DNA from: Hypericum androsaemum
Lineage: Eukaryota; Streptophyta; Magnoliopsida; Malpighiales; Hypericaceae
DNA: 64,000 nt
Assembly: GCA_963995505.1 (NCBI GenBank)
Contig: OZ023190.1
Span: 6,590,516 to 6,654,515, forward strand
Direction: 5' to 3'
Made by a program: the position numbers and the translations under genes. Position 1 is the first letter of the stretch, and every line of letters begins with the position of its first letter. The notes under the pieces are model-generated. The model was not told the origin of the DNA. It saw only the letters and a list, made by a program, of their open reading frames with translations, and ran no database searches. Positions 49,001 to 60,575 of this stretch are shown here, piece after piece.

Positions 49001-49198
49001 AAGGAAAGAAACAAAGAAAAATACACGGGGAAAGTATGCTGCAATTATTGAAATGCAGAAGAAACATGTCTAATGATCACGTAGCTGTTACAAATATATT
49101 TTTTCACTTCTTGTGAATCTTACCAAAATCCATTTCCATATAAAGAGTACAAATATCCAAAAAAAAAAATTGCAAAGTGCAGATTTTAACTTTGAACA

Positions 49199-51026
49199 TC
49201 AGTTGTAAGAAACGCAGTAGAGGGAGTTGGAGTCGTTGGTTATGGGAATAAATGATGCAGTTTGCTTGGTTACAGCCCTGATAATGTCCGCATAACCAAT
49301 GACTCCGACTAAAGCGTCTTCTTCTTCGTCAACTTTGGTAACCCACACATGAGTTGCCCTGCGCCATGACAGCGGCGAGCGAGCTCGTAACTTTGCACGT
49401 CAATGGTGAAATCCGGCCCCTCTATATGCTCCTCCCAACGCCGAAACTTGAGCTACCTGGATTGAAACCGATGCTCCTACTACTGAATTTTCTTAGTCGG
49501 TTGGATCCAACGCCATTTCGTTGTGCTTCTTCCAACTGCGAAATCAGGGTGTGATCTTGCAGCCAAGCTATCACATAACGAACTGTCCAGCTGAAACATT
49601 GGCTAAAGCCCATGCAACAGATAGATAATCACATTTCCACAATCTAGAGGCTGATATTTCCCCTATGATTTTGTGCTGGCCATCTGGTGTAGTTTCTACA
49701 ACTGAAACTGCACAGGGGTCTTCTGGTGGCTTCACTGTAGCTAGCTTCAATGGCTGGAAGAGAGGCTTCAATGGAGATGTAGTATCTCGGGTTAATGGCG
49801 TCAAGAGAACATATGGACGACAGAGGATTGGAGCCAGAGCACCGAGGCAATCAATGAGAAACCGGATGACATCTTCTCTAGAGAGCATCGGTAGGGACAG
49901 TGTGTTGTTGCCGGTATGAAACTACTAAATAAGCCTATATAGTACGGGGAATTAGTAGGGAAGTATCGGTAATCGGCGGTCAACCTATTTCGGCTATGGT
50001 GGCTAGTTTTATCATGTCTAGAGCTAAGTGATTTCTTCATATTTCATGGAACCGTCATTTAGGTTCTCAGAAACTTTGTAAGCATCATCTATTGGAGTAA
50101 AGCATTACACTTACAAAAAAAAATAATAATGTTGGCCAACTTTGAGAAGCTACCATGTAAGAAAAAGGGAGACATTAAAGCCATCTGATGAACTTGAAAG
50201 GTTACCATGACACCAATTTATTCATACAGCAAGAGCCAGAGTATAGCTTCAATAACTCAACTCGACACAACTGGTTATCCGGTTTCAACAACAGATTTAA
50301 GATTTAAGCCATCCGATGAATAACAAACAATAATCAGCCTGTCCAGCTTACTTATTACATAACTCTCTAGCACATATAGAGTACGTACCTACTCCCTACT
50401 GTATGTTACGTATTAGAGTCTTATTAGGAGCCTATTTACCTTTACTAGTATTTCCTATTTTTATTAGTAGTATTTTCCAATTCAGTACTCGAGTCCTAGT
50501 AGGTGTGTTCCTATTCCGATGTACTCGTTTGGCTATATAATGCCACGGTACCTAAGATTTATTCAGCCAAGAAATAAGCACAAGTTTATTTATGTTTAGT
50601 AGTTTTATCGTAGTACGAGAAATCCAACTACACATGATGCCGGAAATCAGCAGAATGAACTTGTGTCACTCGAAAGAAGTGACCTTGTAGCAGGATCAAC
50701 CTGTTTGAGCAGTGAATTATTGCGGCAAATGGCCTCCGAGACAGGGGACTTCGTGGCCTTGTCGTGATCCTCCAAGCACTCTGGCCGAGCCAGGAAAGCC
50801 ACGATATCGAAAGAATTAAGAATACCAACAAACCTCTGCTGCCTCATGTCGCTGTTCTCGATTCCACCCGCAAGAGATGTCCTCTTCCAAACCAGAATGC
50901 CACACTCAGTAGACTCCCCTATTGTCCTCGTCGCCGTCTCCAACGTCTCCTTCTCACAGAACTCGACCAACTCGGGCTTCCCGACCGTCAGATCCCAGCC
51001 ACATGGTACAGGAACACCGATGCCAT
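49199..51026 (-). pseudogene. CBSX6-like CBS-domain protein, pseudogene
   Basis: Recognisable parts in minus-strand order: the N-terminus with DLTVGKPELVEFCE and STECGILVWKR, then RQQRFVGILNSFDIVAFLA to LLKQVDPATR (51026-50690), a donor-like GT, a long unmatched stretch, then LSREDVIRFL (49888), GEISASRLWKCDYL, FSSRSIGFNP and a C-terminus with VWVTKVDEEEDALVGVIGYA ending at 49199. CBSX proteins have paired CBS domains; CBSX6 function is poorly known. Breaks: a 1-bp loss just after the start region, about 80 residues of the middle absent, opposing frame changes near 49790-49850, and a loss of about 14 bp near 49355. So it is not functional. The unmatched middle (49920-50640) may hold an intron plus an LTR-like insertion (TATATAATG near 50535). 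Confidence 0.82.
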
Positions 51027-51394
51027 TGGAAGTCAATACCTTGACAGAAAAAAAAATCTAAACGCATCAATAAAGCAACATTGATGGAGTTGGACACCGG
51101 TGATGGAAGCCTGAAGTTGACGGAGTTGGAGATGGGAGACTTGGCCATTGGAGAGGACATCGATGTTCTTTCCTTCTTTAGTTGCTTTGACTAATTTTCC
51201 TTTCTTTGTTAATTCCTACCAAATATAAAATGAACATATGTATGGGCCGAGGAGAGGCGTAAATTTTCATTTATTCTAATTTTATTTCTTGAACTTTATG
51301 GTAATTCTGATATATTGAAAATTGGTTTTATGAAAAAAAAATATCAATAAGAATACAATAAAACATAAGATAAAATATTATAGTGCAACTGTAT

Positions 51395-51639
51395 TGTGAT
51401 ACCCCGAAAATGATATGTTCTGTTTGAAAATTTTTAAGTGATTTGATTAGTACTATCCATATCAACAAGGTGCACCTTCTTTTCCGACACACATCCTGAG
51501 AGAACTCCAAGGTTAAACGTGTTTGGCCGGAAGTAGGATCAGGATGGGTGACCTCATGGAAAGTTTCCGGAATGCGTGTGAGTGAAGACAAAACACGCTG
51601 GAAAAGACCCGTGTTGATCTGTGAAGACGGGGCGTTACA
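51395..51639 (+). mobile_element. Solo LTR of a Cassandra-type (5S-bearing) retrotransposon
   Basis: The 245-bp segment starts TGTGATACCCCG and ends GGGGCGTTACA. It is flanked by the perfect 5-bp duplication TGTAT (51390-51394 and 51640-51644). Its middle resembles plant 5S rRNA with the internal polymerase III promoter: a box-A-like GGTTAAACGTGTTTGG (51521-51536) and a box-C-like AGGATGGGTGACCTC (51541-51555). Cassandra elements are non-coding TRIMs known for carrying a 5S-like sequence in their LTRs. Only one LTR is present, so the element has recombined to a solo LTR. Confidence 0.9.
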
Positions 51640-52259
51640 TGTATATATTGAAATTGGTTCTGTTGTAATGGAAATTGAGAACGTGAAAATGATCTCGAGA
51701 CAGGTTCAGAATTATTGTCCCAACAGTGATCAAACAAACTGCGGATATGATGCGTAAATAAGTGAAAGTAAACGAATGGGGAGGAACAGAACCTTATTAC
51801 AGAAATAAACGAAAGGAGACGAATAGAAAAAAACAAAACAAAGGGGTAAACGAACTCTAGAGCTTGGGTTTTTTGTGGTGTCTAGAAGTTTTAAAATGAA
51901 CATCGAGAAATTTTTTTTTGGATGGAAAAAAATGAGAAATTTTATGATGATATGGATGTTGAGCCTTTCTTGAACTAGTTGGACTCCGTAGAGAGGTATT
52001 TTGACTGTATTGGATTTGGCTGAAGAACAAAAAGTCAATTATGATGCTTTTAAGTTGGAGTCATGAGCTGTTGTATAGTGGCGAAATGAACAAGAATCGA
52101 GGAGGAGATGTCAACATTCGATTTGTTATTGGCCTTCGATGGAACATGCATCGAGAGGTCGAATTTTACCTGTGGACTATTAGTAATCATTGTATTTGTA
52201 GTTTTTGTTTTGTTCATGGGGGAACCGTACGGTTGACGACTATACTGCTGAGTTCATGA

Positions 52260-54060
52260 GACTGACTGTCCGAAATGATATGGAGGAGAATGAGGATCAG
52301 TAGATAGCTTGGTATATCGACAAACTGCATGATGATTTCAAGAGTAAAATGAAGTTTTACAAATTTCTGTACTTTCAAGATATTTGTAACAAGGCTAGAA
52401 AGGTTGGTGTTGTCTTGTAAAAGAAAAGAGCAGTGTCAAAGGAAAGTACTTGAGATGGTACCTATCTCCAATGGAAAGTACTCATACACTGTAACCTGTG
52501 ATGTGCTTGAGATGGATGCATGTAATATTTTGTTGGGAAGGAGAACATTTATGAGATTCAAAGGAATGGGCAACAGTTACCTTGTTGCCTATGTAGTCAG
52601 TGCAGGTTAAGGCCAAGTTGAAGTCCAACCCCGATAAACACAAGATGGTTTTGTTGGTGTCATCAGCGAAAGAATTCCAAAACTCTTTTGAAGAAAGTGG
52701 CTTGTGTTATGTTCTAGTATTGCGGTATACGATGAAGGCCAGTATTGAAGCTGAGAAGCAGATCACCACGGTCGTGGCCAAGTTGCTTGAGGAGTTCTAC
52801 AAGGTTGTCCCTAAAGAGTTTCCTAAAGGATTGCCTCCTCTGAGGAACATCCAGCGCCAAATTGATTTAATTTCTGGTGCTACTTTACCTAATTTACCCC
52901 ATTACAGGTTGAATTCAAGAGAGAGCCATATATTGAGGGAGCAAGTATAAGATTTGTTAGATAAAGGTTTTATCCAGGAGTGTTTAAGCTCGTACAATTT
53001 CATGCTCTTCTTGTGCTAAAAAAGGCGACACTTGGCAAATGTGAGTTGATAGCCGGTCGATTAACAAGATTACTTTGGGCTACATATTTTCAATTATACG
53101 GTTGAATGATATGGTGGACAACCTAAGCATAGCCCCTATATTTTCAAAAGTGGACTTGAAGAGCGGCTATCATCAAATTCGAATATGCCCCAAGGATGAG
53201 CAAAAAATTGCCTTCAAGACTAAGTATGGCTTGTATGAGTTGTTAGTAATTTCTTTTAGTCTCAGTAATGCTCCCAGTACTTTTATGAGGTTGATGCACT
53301 AGGTAATGAGACCCTTTACAAACAAGTTTGTAGTGGTATATTTCGATGACATTCTATTTTTATCGAGTGTGTGGAGAATCATTTGGGGCATCTAAGAGAT
53401 GTATTGTCTGCACTTCGCGAGATAACCTCCATGCAAATCTAAAAAGTACATTTTCATGCAAGATAGAATGTTATTTCTTGGTTTTATGGTTGTGCAATCC
53501 TAGCCTAGGCCCACAAGTGCAAGTTAAGTGAGGAGTTTTTTACTGTTTTATTCAAAATTTCAGTGTGATTGTGGCACCTCTTACTTTGCTACTAAAGAGG
53601 CAAGTTTCGATTGAGTATGGAAGAGAGACGGAGAAAGATTTTGTACGGCTAAATACGTACTAACTTCACCAGAATTTGTTTGAAGTTGTTTGAAATATGC
53701 ATGCTAGGTGATCCACGTACCTGCAAAAGTTCCCTTTTCCCAAACCCACAAGATTGGTAGCCAAAGTGTCGTTGTTGATGCATTAAGTGGGAGGGTGTCT
53801 CTTTTTACTGAATTGAGGGGCACAATCACTGCCTTTGATTGTTTAGGTGATCTTATGTTGATGATGAAGACTTTGCTAAAATTTGGAACAAATGTAAGGA
53901 TGGTGTTGGCTATCGGAAGTACTATGTGCATGATGGATTCCTGATGAAGGAGAGTATCAATTGTGTATTCCCTAAAACATCCTTGCGAGATCACCTGATT
54001 TTGGAGTTACATGGTGGTGGTTTGTCTGCTCATTTGGGTAGAGACAACAACTTGTTTTTT
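52260..54060 (+). pseudogene. Decayed Ty3/gypsy fragment
   Basis: Pieces in different frames, in Ty3 order: a protease end (DACNILLGRRTF near 52520), RT ([14 protein letters not shown] near 53150, VVYFDDIL near 53335), an RNase H start (near 53560-53640), a deletion, then DALSGR (near 53780) and an integrase zinc-domain start (LHGGGLSAHLG near 54005). Multiple stops and frameshifts occur and no LTRs were found. It ends at a T run near 54060. Confidence 0.8.
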
Positions 54061-56564
54061 TTTTTGCCCTAGGATCAACCGAGATATCAGGATGGTAGTA
54101 CGCCTATCATACAAACATTTGTTTGTACACCAAAATTTGTTCCACTTCAAGCATGCTCTCTTTTTTAGGAAAATACGATAGTAATTGATAAAGAAATAAA
54201 ACCTAATATAAGATGTATATTGCAGGACAGCCGATTAGGATAGATCGGTCTCATGGCCAAACTAAAAAGATCCCAAATTCATCTTCTCATGAAGTTCTTA
54301 TCGTGGGACAAGAAAACAAACGAAAAGAAAACAAATGTCCGCGTTCTTGAACATGCTTATGTACTTCGTATTCTTAAGTCTTAGCGAGGAAACCCAGAAG
54401 GTTGTCTGATATGTTTCTCTCACTTACAACAAAAAAAGCAAAACCTTTACGTAATTGTGGTCCTTAGATTGGCCAATCTATAAGACGGAACATATGAAAT
54501 TTTGATTAAGATTTCCTAATCTTGCAAGTAATGGATAGTTGCCAAGCAAAGGGTTAAGATAAAGTAGTATGTGGTTAGATACTCTGCAAATATTGGATAA
54601 GTTTGACGTAATAGATTAGGCGACAAATAGCACAAAATAGATAGTAGATTTAATTTAGTAAATAACGGATAATAAATATCCATGGTAAAATCAATTAATA
54701 TATTACATATTCAATTTACTATATTACATATAGTTGATTAAATTAATTATTAGTTTGTGGATTAAGCTTAAATTAAAGAATCTAAATGGTTTACTTTTAA
54801 AAATCATGATTATTTAAAATAAAATTTAAACTCTTTTAATATAATAATATTTATTTAAATTCAAAAGATGCATGATTAATATTATTATTACAACACAAAA
54901 TTATTTATTCTACGAAATATCTTTTTTTTCTTTCGCATATTGTATATTTCATAATGAAATTGATTATTATTTGTTATAGGTGCATTTTCAATAATATATG
55001 CTAATAAAAAGACAATAAATCTATTTTTATGTAAATAATTTTGATAATTTTAGTTTACGATTTGTATTATGATGGTACATATTATAAAAATATTTATTAC
55101 CATTTTTTTTTAAAGATAGAGAAATTTAAGGAATATCTTTTTAGATATATTCGGAATACATATAACTATTGAATAGATTATTTACAAACATAAGACATAT
55201 GTTTTTGAAATATTAGGAAAGAAAAAAATTTAATTTGCATTGAATTTATTCTGATTGATATTTAAGTTTTTAAAACTTTATTATTAATTTTTATCCTTAT
55301 TAATCATTGTTATAGTGATCTCCAAGAATGTGTTTATGTCTATTTAGATAGATTATCACCCATTCTGAAATAGTCTCATGCCAAGTAGGTTTAACCTTGT
55401 AATTCTTTCAAGATGTTTGCATCAAAAGAATGTGTACCTTGTTGATATTGATAATATTAATCATGTTACTTAAGCATTTTTTAACATATCTTAATAAAAT
55501 ATTATAATATCTTTGGGAAAAAAATATAAATAACTTTTAATTAATTTGATGAATATAAAAAAATAAATCATTAAAAATCGAAATTCTTATCCCCTTTGGA
55601 CAAGTACTAAAGAGGACGTGTTGAACAATTGTTTCGGCAGAAAGTGGGGCTGTTTATTTTTTAAATGAAGAAAGTGGGGTGGTTAATGGAGAAAATTGAG
55701 GAATTAGTGGAGAAAGTGGAATGATAGTGGACATCAACATTTAAAAATTGATAACGTAAACCATAATATAACTACACATTTTAATGGGTCAAATGACGGG
55801 ATGTACCATGCAATAGGTACAGTGGGACTAGGACTCATCATTAAGTTAATACGGTGCACAAAGACATCACAACAACAAGAAATATCCATCTTTTATGTGA
55901 AGATGAAGAGGGCAAAATGATTTTGTGTAGCTAACCGGACTGATTAATTGATTGGTCAAACGATATTGTTTTTTTTTTCGGTAAGAGTTTGTTGAAATGA
56001 TAAAATATTTGATACTCAAACAAAATTATATTTAAACTTTAGAAATGGGGTAGACGAAGAGAATGTTTACATTCTAGATACACGGTGAAGAGAGGAGAAT
56101 CGTGTTGCTGATGTGTTATCCAAACATGGTCTTTTCTTAGATTATGATTATGTCTTATTGAGCTCTTTATTGGTTAATTGTTGGGATGATCTAGAAAGGG
56201 CTGGTGTGCTTCGATATATTCGTTCATGTGCGCTAACACGTGATTAATAAAGATTAGTTAACTAGTTCCCTTCAAATTTACCATGAAAGATACACGATGA
56301 TTTTACATTTTTTTTCAAACCCCTCTAAAACAGGAAGTCATCCGAAAGATACACGATTTTACATTCTTTACCTGATTTATTATCTTCATCAGAAACTGCT
56401 TAAATAAGCAAATAATCTGATACCTCTACAGATAATTCTTATCAAGATGTACAACCTATGTAAGATTTAGAATATTGTACTTAATAGGTAGAACCAAGTT
56501 ATAACTATGCCGTAGTGCATTAATGTGTTAAGTCGGCGATTATATGCTTCAGCTAAGGTAAATA
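54061..56564. other. Long AT-rich gene-free stretch
   Basis: Very AT-rich between about 54650 and 55570. No coding frame, tRNA or repeat with readable structure was found. Confidence 0.5.
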
Positions 56565-57039
56565 GGGTATGGATTGGGTACGGAATGCTCAGATTCCGAA
56601 CCGTTCGGAATGAAGACACGCGGAGACTTTTTTGCAAACGCGCTAAAATACAGGGACCAAAATAAAAAAAGCAACGCACAAACGCAGGCCGGATACAAAT
56701 GCCATTATCACATAACTGCGCATGCCAGTATCACATAACTGCGCATGCCAGTATCACATAACTGTGCGTGCCAGTATCACATAACTGTGCGTGCCAGTAT
56801 GACCTTTTTGCAAAAATGCTAAAATACGGGGGACCAAAATAAAAAAAAACTACGTGCGCCATTATCATAAACGGGACTTGCCACTGTCACAAATACACAT
56901 GCCATTATTACATAACTGCACTTGCCATTATCACATAACTGCGCTTGCCATTATCACATACATGTACTTGCCGCTGCGGTCCCTCTTCACTCCAAACCGT
57001 ACGGAATCAATTCTTTCACTCCGTACTCAATCCACTCCC
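56565..57039. mobile_element. Mutator-like non-autonomous element C (23-bp repeat design)
   Basis: The left TIR GGGTATGGATTGGGTACGGA (continuing to about 56620) is matched in reverse by the right TIR (about 56980-57039, ending CAATCCACTCCC). The 9-bp flanks AGGTAAATA and AGATAAATA differ at one base. Inside are two arrays of 23-bp units CCAGTATCACATAACTGTGC (about 56699-56800) and CCATTATCACATAACTGCGC (about 56858-56970). Each is preceded by a GACTTTTTTGC / GACCTTTTTGC block with 'gggaccaaaataaaaaaa'. It ends about 200 bp before the TATA box of the GDSL gene. No coding sequence. Confidence 0.85.
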
Positions 57040-57232
57040 AGATAAATATAGCTCTCGCTTGTTAGGACGTGAGAACTTCCTTATATATGGTAACCTGTTT
57101 TTTATTTCAAATACAAGTGAGACATATCCGAAAGGACACGTGGAGTCCGAAATTAAATTATCTACTTATCTGCAAATATCTTGATCCAAAAAATAATAAT
57201 TTATTGCCAACTTCGACACCTCCGCGAATGTG

Positions 57233-57240
57233 TATATAAG
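57233..57240 (+). promoter_or_regulatory. TATA box of the GDSL gene
   Basis: TATATAAG lies 46 bp upstream of the ATG at 57279, a plausible plant core promoter with a very short leader. Confidence 0.6.
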
Positions 57241-57278
57241 GCTAATCCCCATGATGATAAATCACACAAAATTGAATC

Positions 57279-59099
57279 ATGGCAGCTAAATTCTCCTGCA
57301 TTAATATCTCTATCTTGGTTCCCACAATAATTTGTTTAAGTGGCTTATCAAATGCTAGGATCCTAATACAAGAAATATCATCAAGTCACGCAACCAATAA
57401 GCTCAAATTTCCAGCCCTAATAGCTTTAGGAGATTCCACCCTAGACACTGGCAACAACAATTTCATTAAGTCCCTTCTCCATAGCAACTTCCAGCCCTAT
57501 GGCATAACTTTTCCCAACCAGGTCCCTACAGGTACTCTATTTATGTTTGTTTGCTTTGCTCTAATTTTTGTCTTAAGATTTTATATCTTTCCTTAATTTA
57601 CATCACACAATGAGAGTTATTATTGTATCTCTTGTATATGATCTAGGGAGGTTTTCAGATGGGAAACTCATGCCTGACTTTTTTGCTGGCTTCCTTGGGA
57701 TAAAAGAAACCATCCCTCCTTTTCTTGACCCTGCCCTGACCACCCGAGACTTGACAACGGGAGTCTGCTTCGCCTCGGCCGGGGCAGGCTACGATGATAT
57801 TACCAACAAGGAGCTGGGAGTCATCCCTGTCATGAAACAACTTGACATGTTCAAAAGTTACATTGCCAAGCTCAATAGATCGGTCGGAGAAGTGGAGGCA
57901 AAGAAGATAGTTAGTGGTGCTTTGTACTTTGTTAGTGCAGGAACTAATGACTTAGCTCTTACCTACTACGATCTTGGGTTGAGGAAGCACCAATTCCCCG
58001 ATGTTGGTGGCTACCATGATTATATTATTAGTAGGTTGGTCGAGTTTGTTAAGGTAAATAATTAATTATTGTCATAATTAAGCTCTTGATAGTAATGGTG
58101 CTTCATTATTTTTTATTGTTTTTCTGCCGACCAGTATGACAATATGCATATGTGCAATCGGATAATGAATCCTATATCGTAATTGACATTATCATTATTT
58201 ATTGACCTGAAATAATTTAGATAAATTTTCTTAAAAAGGCTTATTTAACATCTTAAGATTTTGGTTCAAATTTTTTTGACTCCGCGTAATATTGTCTAGA
58301 AGGTACGTAAGTCTATTGTATATTTATTACTCTACTGAATCGCTCTTAAATAAATTTGTAAATTAATGTTTACTTTAATCAGTTGTCATGCAAAATTTAC
58401 CCCAGGAACATGCTAATGTTTTTATACGTGGTAAATACAGGGATTATACAATCAAGGAACTCGTAATTTAATGGTAGCTGGGCTCCCGCCAGTCAGGTGC
58501 TTGCCCATTCAGATTACATCAAAATTTAAGTTTTTTTTGCACCGAACTTGTATTGAAGATCAAAATTTAGATACTAAAATGTATAACGAGAAGTTAGAGA
58601 AGACATTAAACTCGTTAAATTTTCGAGGAGCTAAAATTCTGTATGCAAATATTTATGATCCCTTGTTGGATATAATGCAACACCCTGAAAAATATGGTAA
58701 GTCTGGAGGCATTTAATAACTTTTCTGGAATTAAAATTGGGCAATGATTTTTTTGGCACCCCATGCATGTATAAAAGCAAACCCCACAAACCCCTAAAAA
58801 AAAGCAACCCCACAATTTTTGTTCGTCTCTTTTATAATTGCTTCTATTAAATGAAGAGATTTTATACCTACTGTACTATTAATCTAAGAATCCAATTTTT
58901 TTTTGTTGCAGAAATTACGGAGACGAAAATAGCGTGTTGTGGGACCGGGCTCGCGGAAACAGCAGAACTTTGTAATGCAATGACTCCGCTATGCGACGAC
59001 ATTTCCAAGTACCTCTTCTTCGATAGCATCCACCCTAACCATGTAGCCTACCAGGCCATCTCTGAGTACCTTAACAAGAACACTATTTCTCGATTTTAA
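57279..59099 (+). CDS. GDSL esterase/lipase (SGNH hydrolase), 4 exons
   Basis: Exons 57279-57531, 57647-58053, 58441-58696 and 58912-59099 join in frame to 367 residues, typical of the plant family (about 350-380). A signal peptide covers roughly residues 1-26, predicting secretion. The SGNH blocks are complete: nucleophile Ser in ALGDSTLDTGNNN (Ser about 53), Gly block FASAGAGYDD (about 127-135), Asn block SAGTND (Asn about 185), and Asp/His in DSIHP (about 343/346). It would hydrolyse ester or acyl bonds; the substrate is unknown. In GLPPVRCLP an Arg stands where Gly is usual. Introns are GT..AG; the last ends in a T-run followed by GTTGCAG. No stop or frameshift was seen. The start is the first ATG after a TATA box. 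Confidence 0.92.
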
Positions 59100-59812
59100 T
59101 TAATTATCAGTGGAAACACGTAGCTAGAAATGTTTAATTAGAATACTTGTGTCTTGTTTTAGGAACCATTAATTGGGTTTTAGTGAAGAAACATAAGATT
59201 ATGTTGTTTAGATGGTTCTTGTTTAGGTTCTATTTACATTTCTTCTCCTCCTTGAATGTGCACCACGTTTAGGTGGAAATGTAAAATATTCTACAAGAGA
59301 GGAAATAAATATATTGTTCGTGTCACGAGAATCGTTTGTTTCTGGCATATCCACATGTCCATTTCCGTCTAATAAATAAGGCCGTGGGCCAATCATGTAG
59401 TTTGTCGATAAATAGTGGAATGACTATCAAGTTGGATAATTTTTTAGGAAAGTTGTTCTATGTCCATCGTGTTTGGTTAAATAAACGACGCGGTTCTTTT
59501 CGTTTGAAAAATTATTCATCCCTCCTGTTTGGTTTAATGTTACTCCCGCCAAAAATGAGATACAGCTCTAACAATAGCAGTCAGTTAAAACGAATATAAC
59601 CCAGCAAGAAAGATATCCATCAATCCAAAAAAGCACTTCGAATTGAAAACACGGGCCTCGAGTCATACATCAAGCAATAAAATCCAAAATAAGATTACGA
59701 ACAATCTTGATCAGAAGCATCTGAAAATCTGCATACACAGCACATATGCTGCTAAGGTATCAGACTCAATCAACTCCCAGAAAACAATTTCGCCACCTCG
59801 CTTTTCTTCAGC
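59100..59812. other. Intergenic stretch after the GDSL gene
   Basis: Presumed 3' UTR, then sequence with no supported gene. Confidence 0.4.
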
Positions 59813-60127
59813 TTGGAAAACCTTTTCATATCCAGCCTTCAAGATCTCATGCTTCTGAACTTTTCCTATAACAGCTTCTCTGGATTTGTACCAAAGAAAG
59901 ACGACTATCGAACGTTTCCCGGAGCGCTTGCGCTCTGTGCGCAGTCTTCCGCAGACGAGTGTGACACGGCAGGTCTCCCGGTTGTGCCTGGCATGGTACT
60001 TGAAGACGATGGTCTGATTTCCGGTCTGGTTTTCGGTGCAAGTGCTGCTGTTAGTTCCTATGCTAATGTTATTTCTTTAGTTTGCTCCTCTAGAGCTAGA
60101 GGCTTCATTCTGCAGAAGGAGGTCTAA
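59813..60127 (+). pseudogene. C-terminal relic of an LRR receptor-like protein
   Basis: The frame gives the end of a leucine-rich repeat (LQDLMLLNFSYNSFSGFVP), a short cysteine-bearing linker (ALCAQSSADECDTAG), an acidic stretch (GMVLEDDG), one transmembrane segment (LISGLVFGASAAVSSYANVI) and a short basic tail ending at 60127. This is the C-terminal layout of receptor-like proteins without a kinase; the CLAVATA2-like group is my best guess. The many upstream repeats are absent and no intron or signal peptide is visible, so it is probably a truncated relic. Confidence 0.5.
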
Positions 60128-60575
60128 CTCTGTTCATGGAAATGGATCTTATTGTTAAATTACAAGCTTAGTATATACTCAATAACCTTAAGATCAGTTA
60201 CTCTAATGTTTTGCTGGTTAGAGTATGCCGATGCTGAAGCGATATCTACTGACCCGAAGATCCGATTCTTCTCAAAACTGTTGGTCAGAACTCAGGAACT
60301 AAATTGATCTTTAGAAGAGCAAATCAATAGAACACATGGGCAGAAATCTTCAACATATAGAATAGAACAGCAAGCAATCCTATTTCTGCACTGTTCCGTA
60401 CATTTGCTGCAAAAGCAAGCCTTTGCAAATGAAGATGGATACACCCTGGGTTCTATGACATCTTGACCAAAGGCAATCGCCTAGCAGCGGCTTGAGGAAT
60501 TATCTGTCTTCGGAAGCAGCAGGAATTCACTGCTGCCTTCGGTTCGACATCTACAGAAAGGCATCCATCTTCTAC
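60128..60575 (-). other. Presumed 3' UTR and spacer of the TGD3-like gene
   Basis: No gene recognised; it directly follows the stop codon of the minus-strand gene. Confidence 0.4.

Noticed and set aside
50340..50640. A solo LTR inside the CBSX6 relic
   Set aside because: There is a TATA-like and a poly(A)-like motif, but no second copy, clear ends or TSD.
51487..51571. A 5S rRNA gene
   Set aside because: The similarity is diverged and lies inside a unit with LTR ends and a 5-bp TSD, so it is a Cassandra-type LTR.
56699..56970. A CRISPR-like array
   Set aside because: The 23-bp units are directly adjacent with no unique spacers, lie between inverted repeats, and this is a plant genome.
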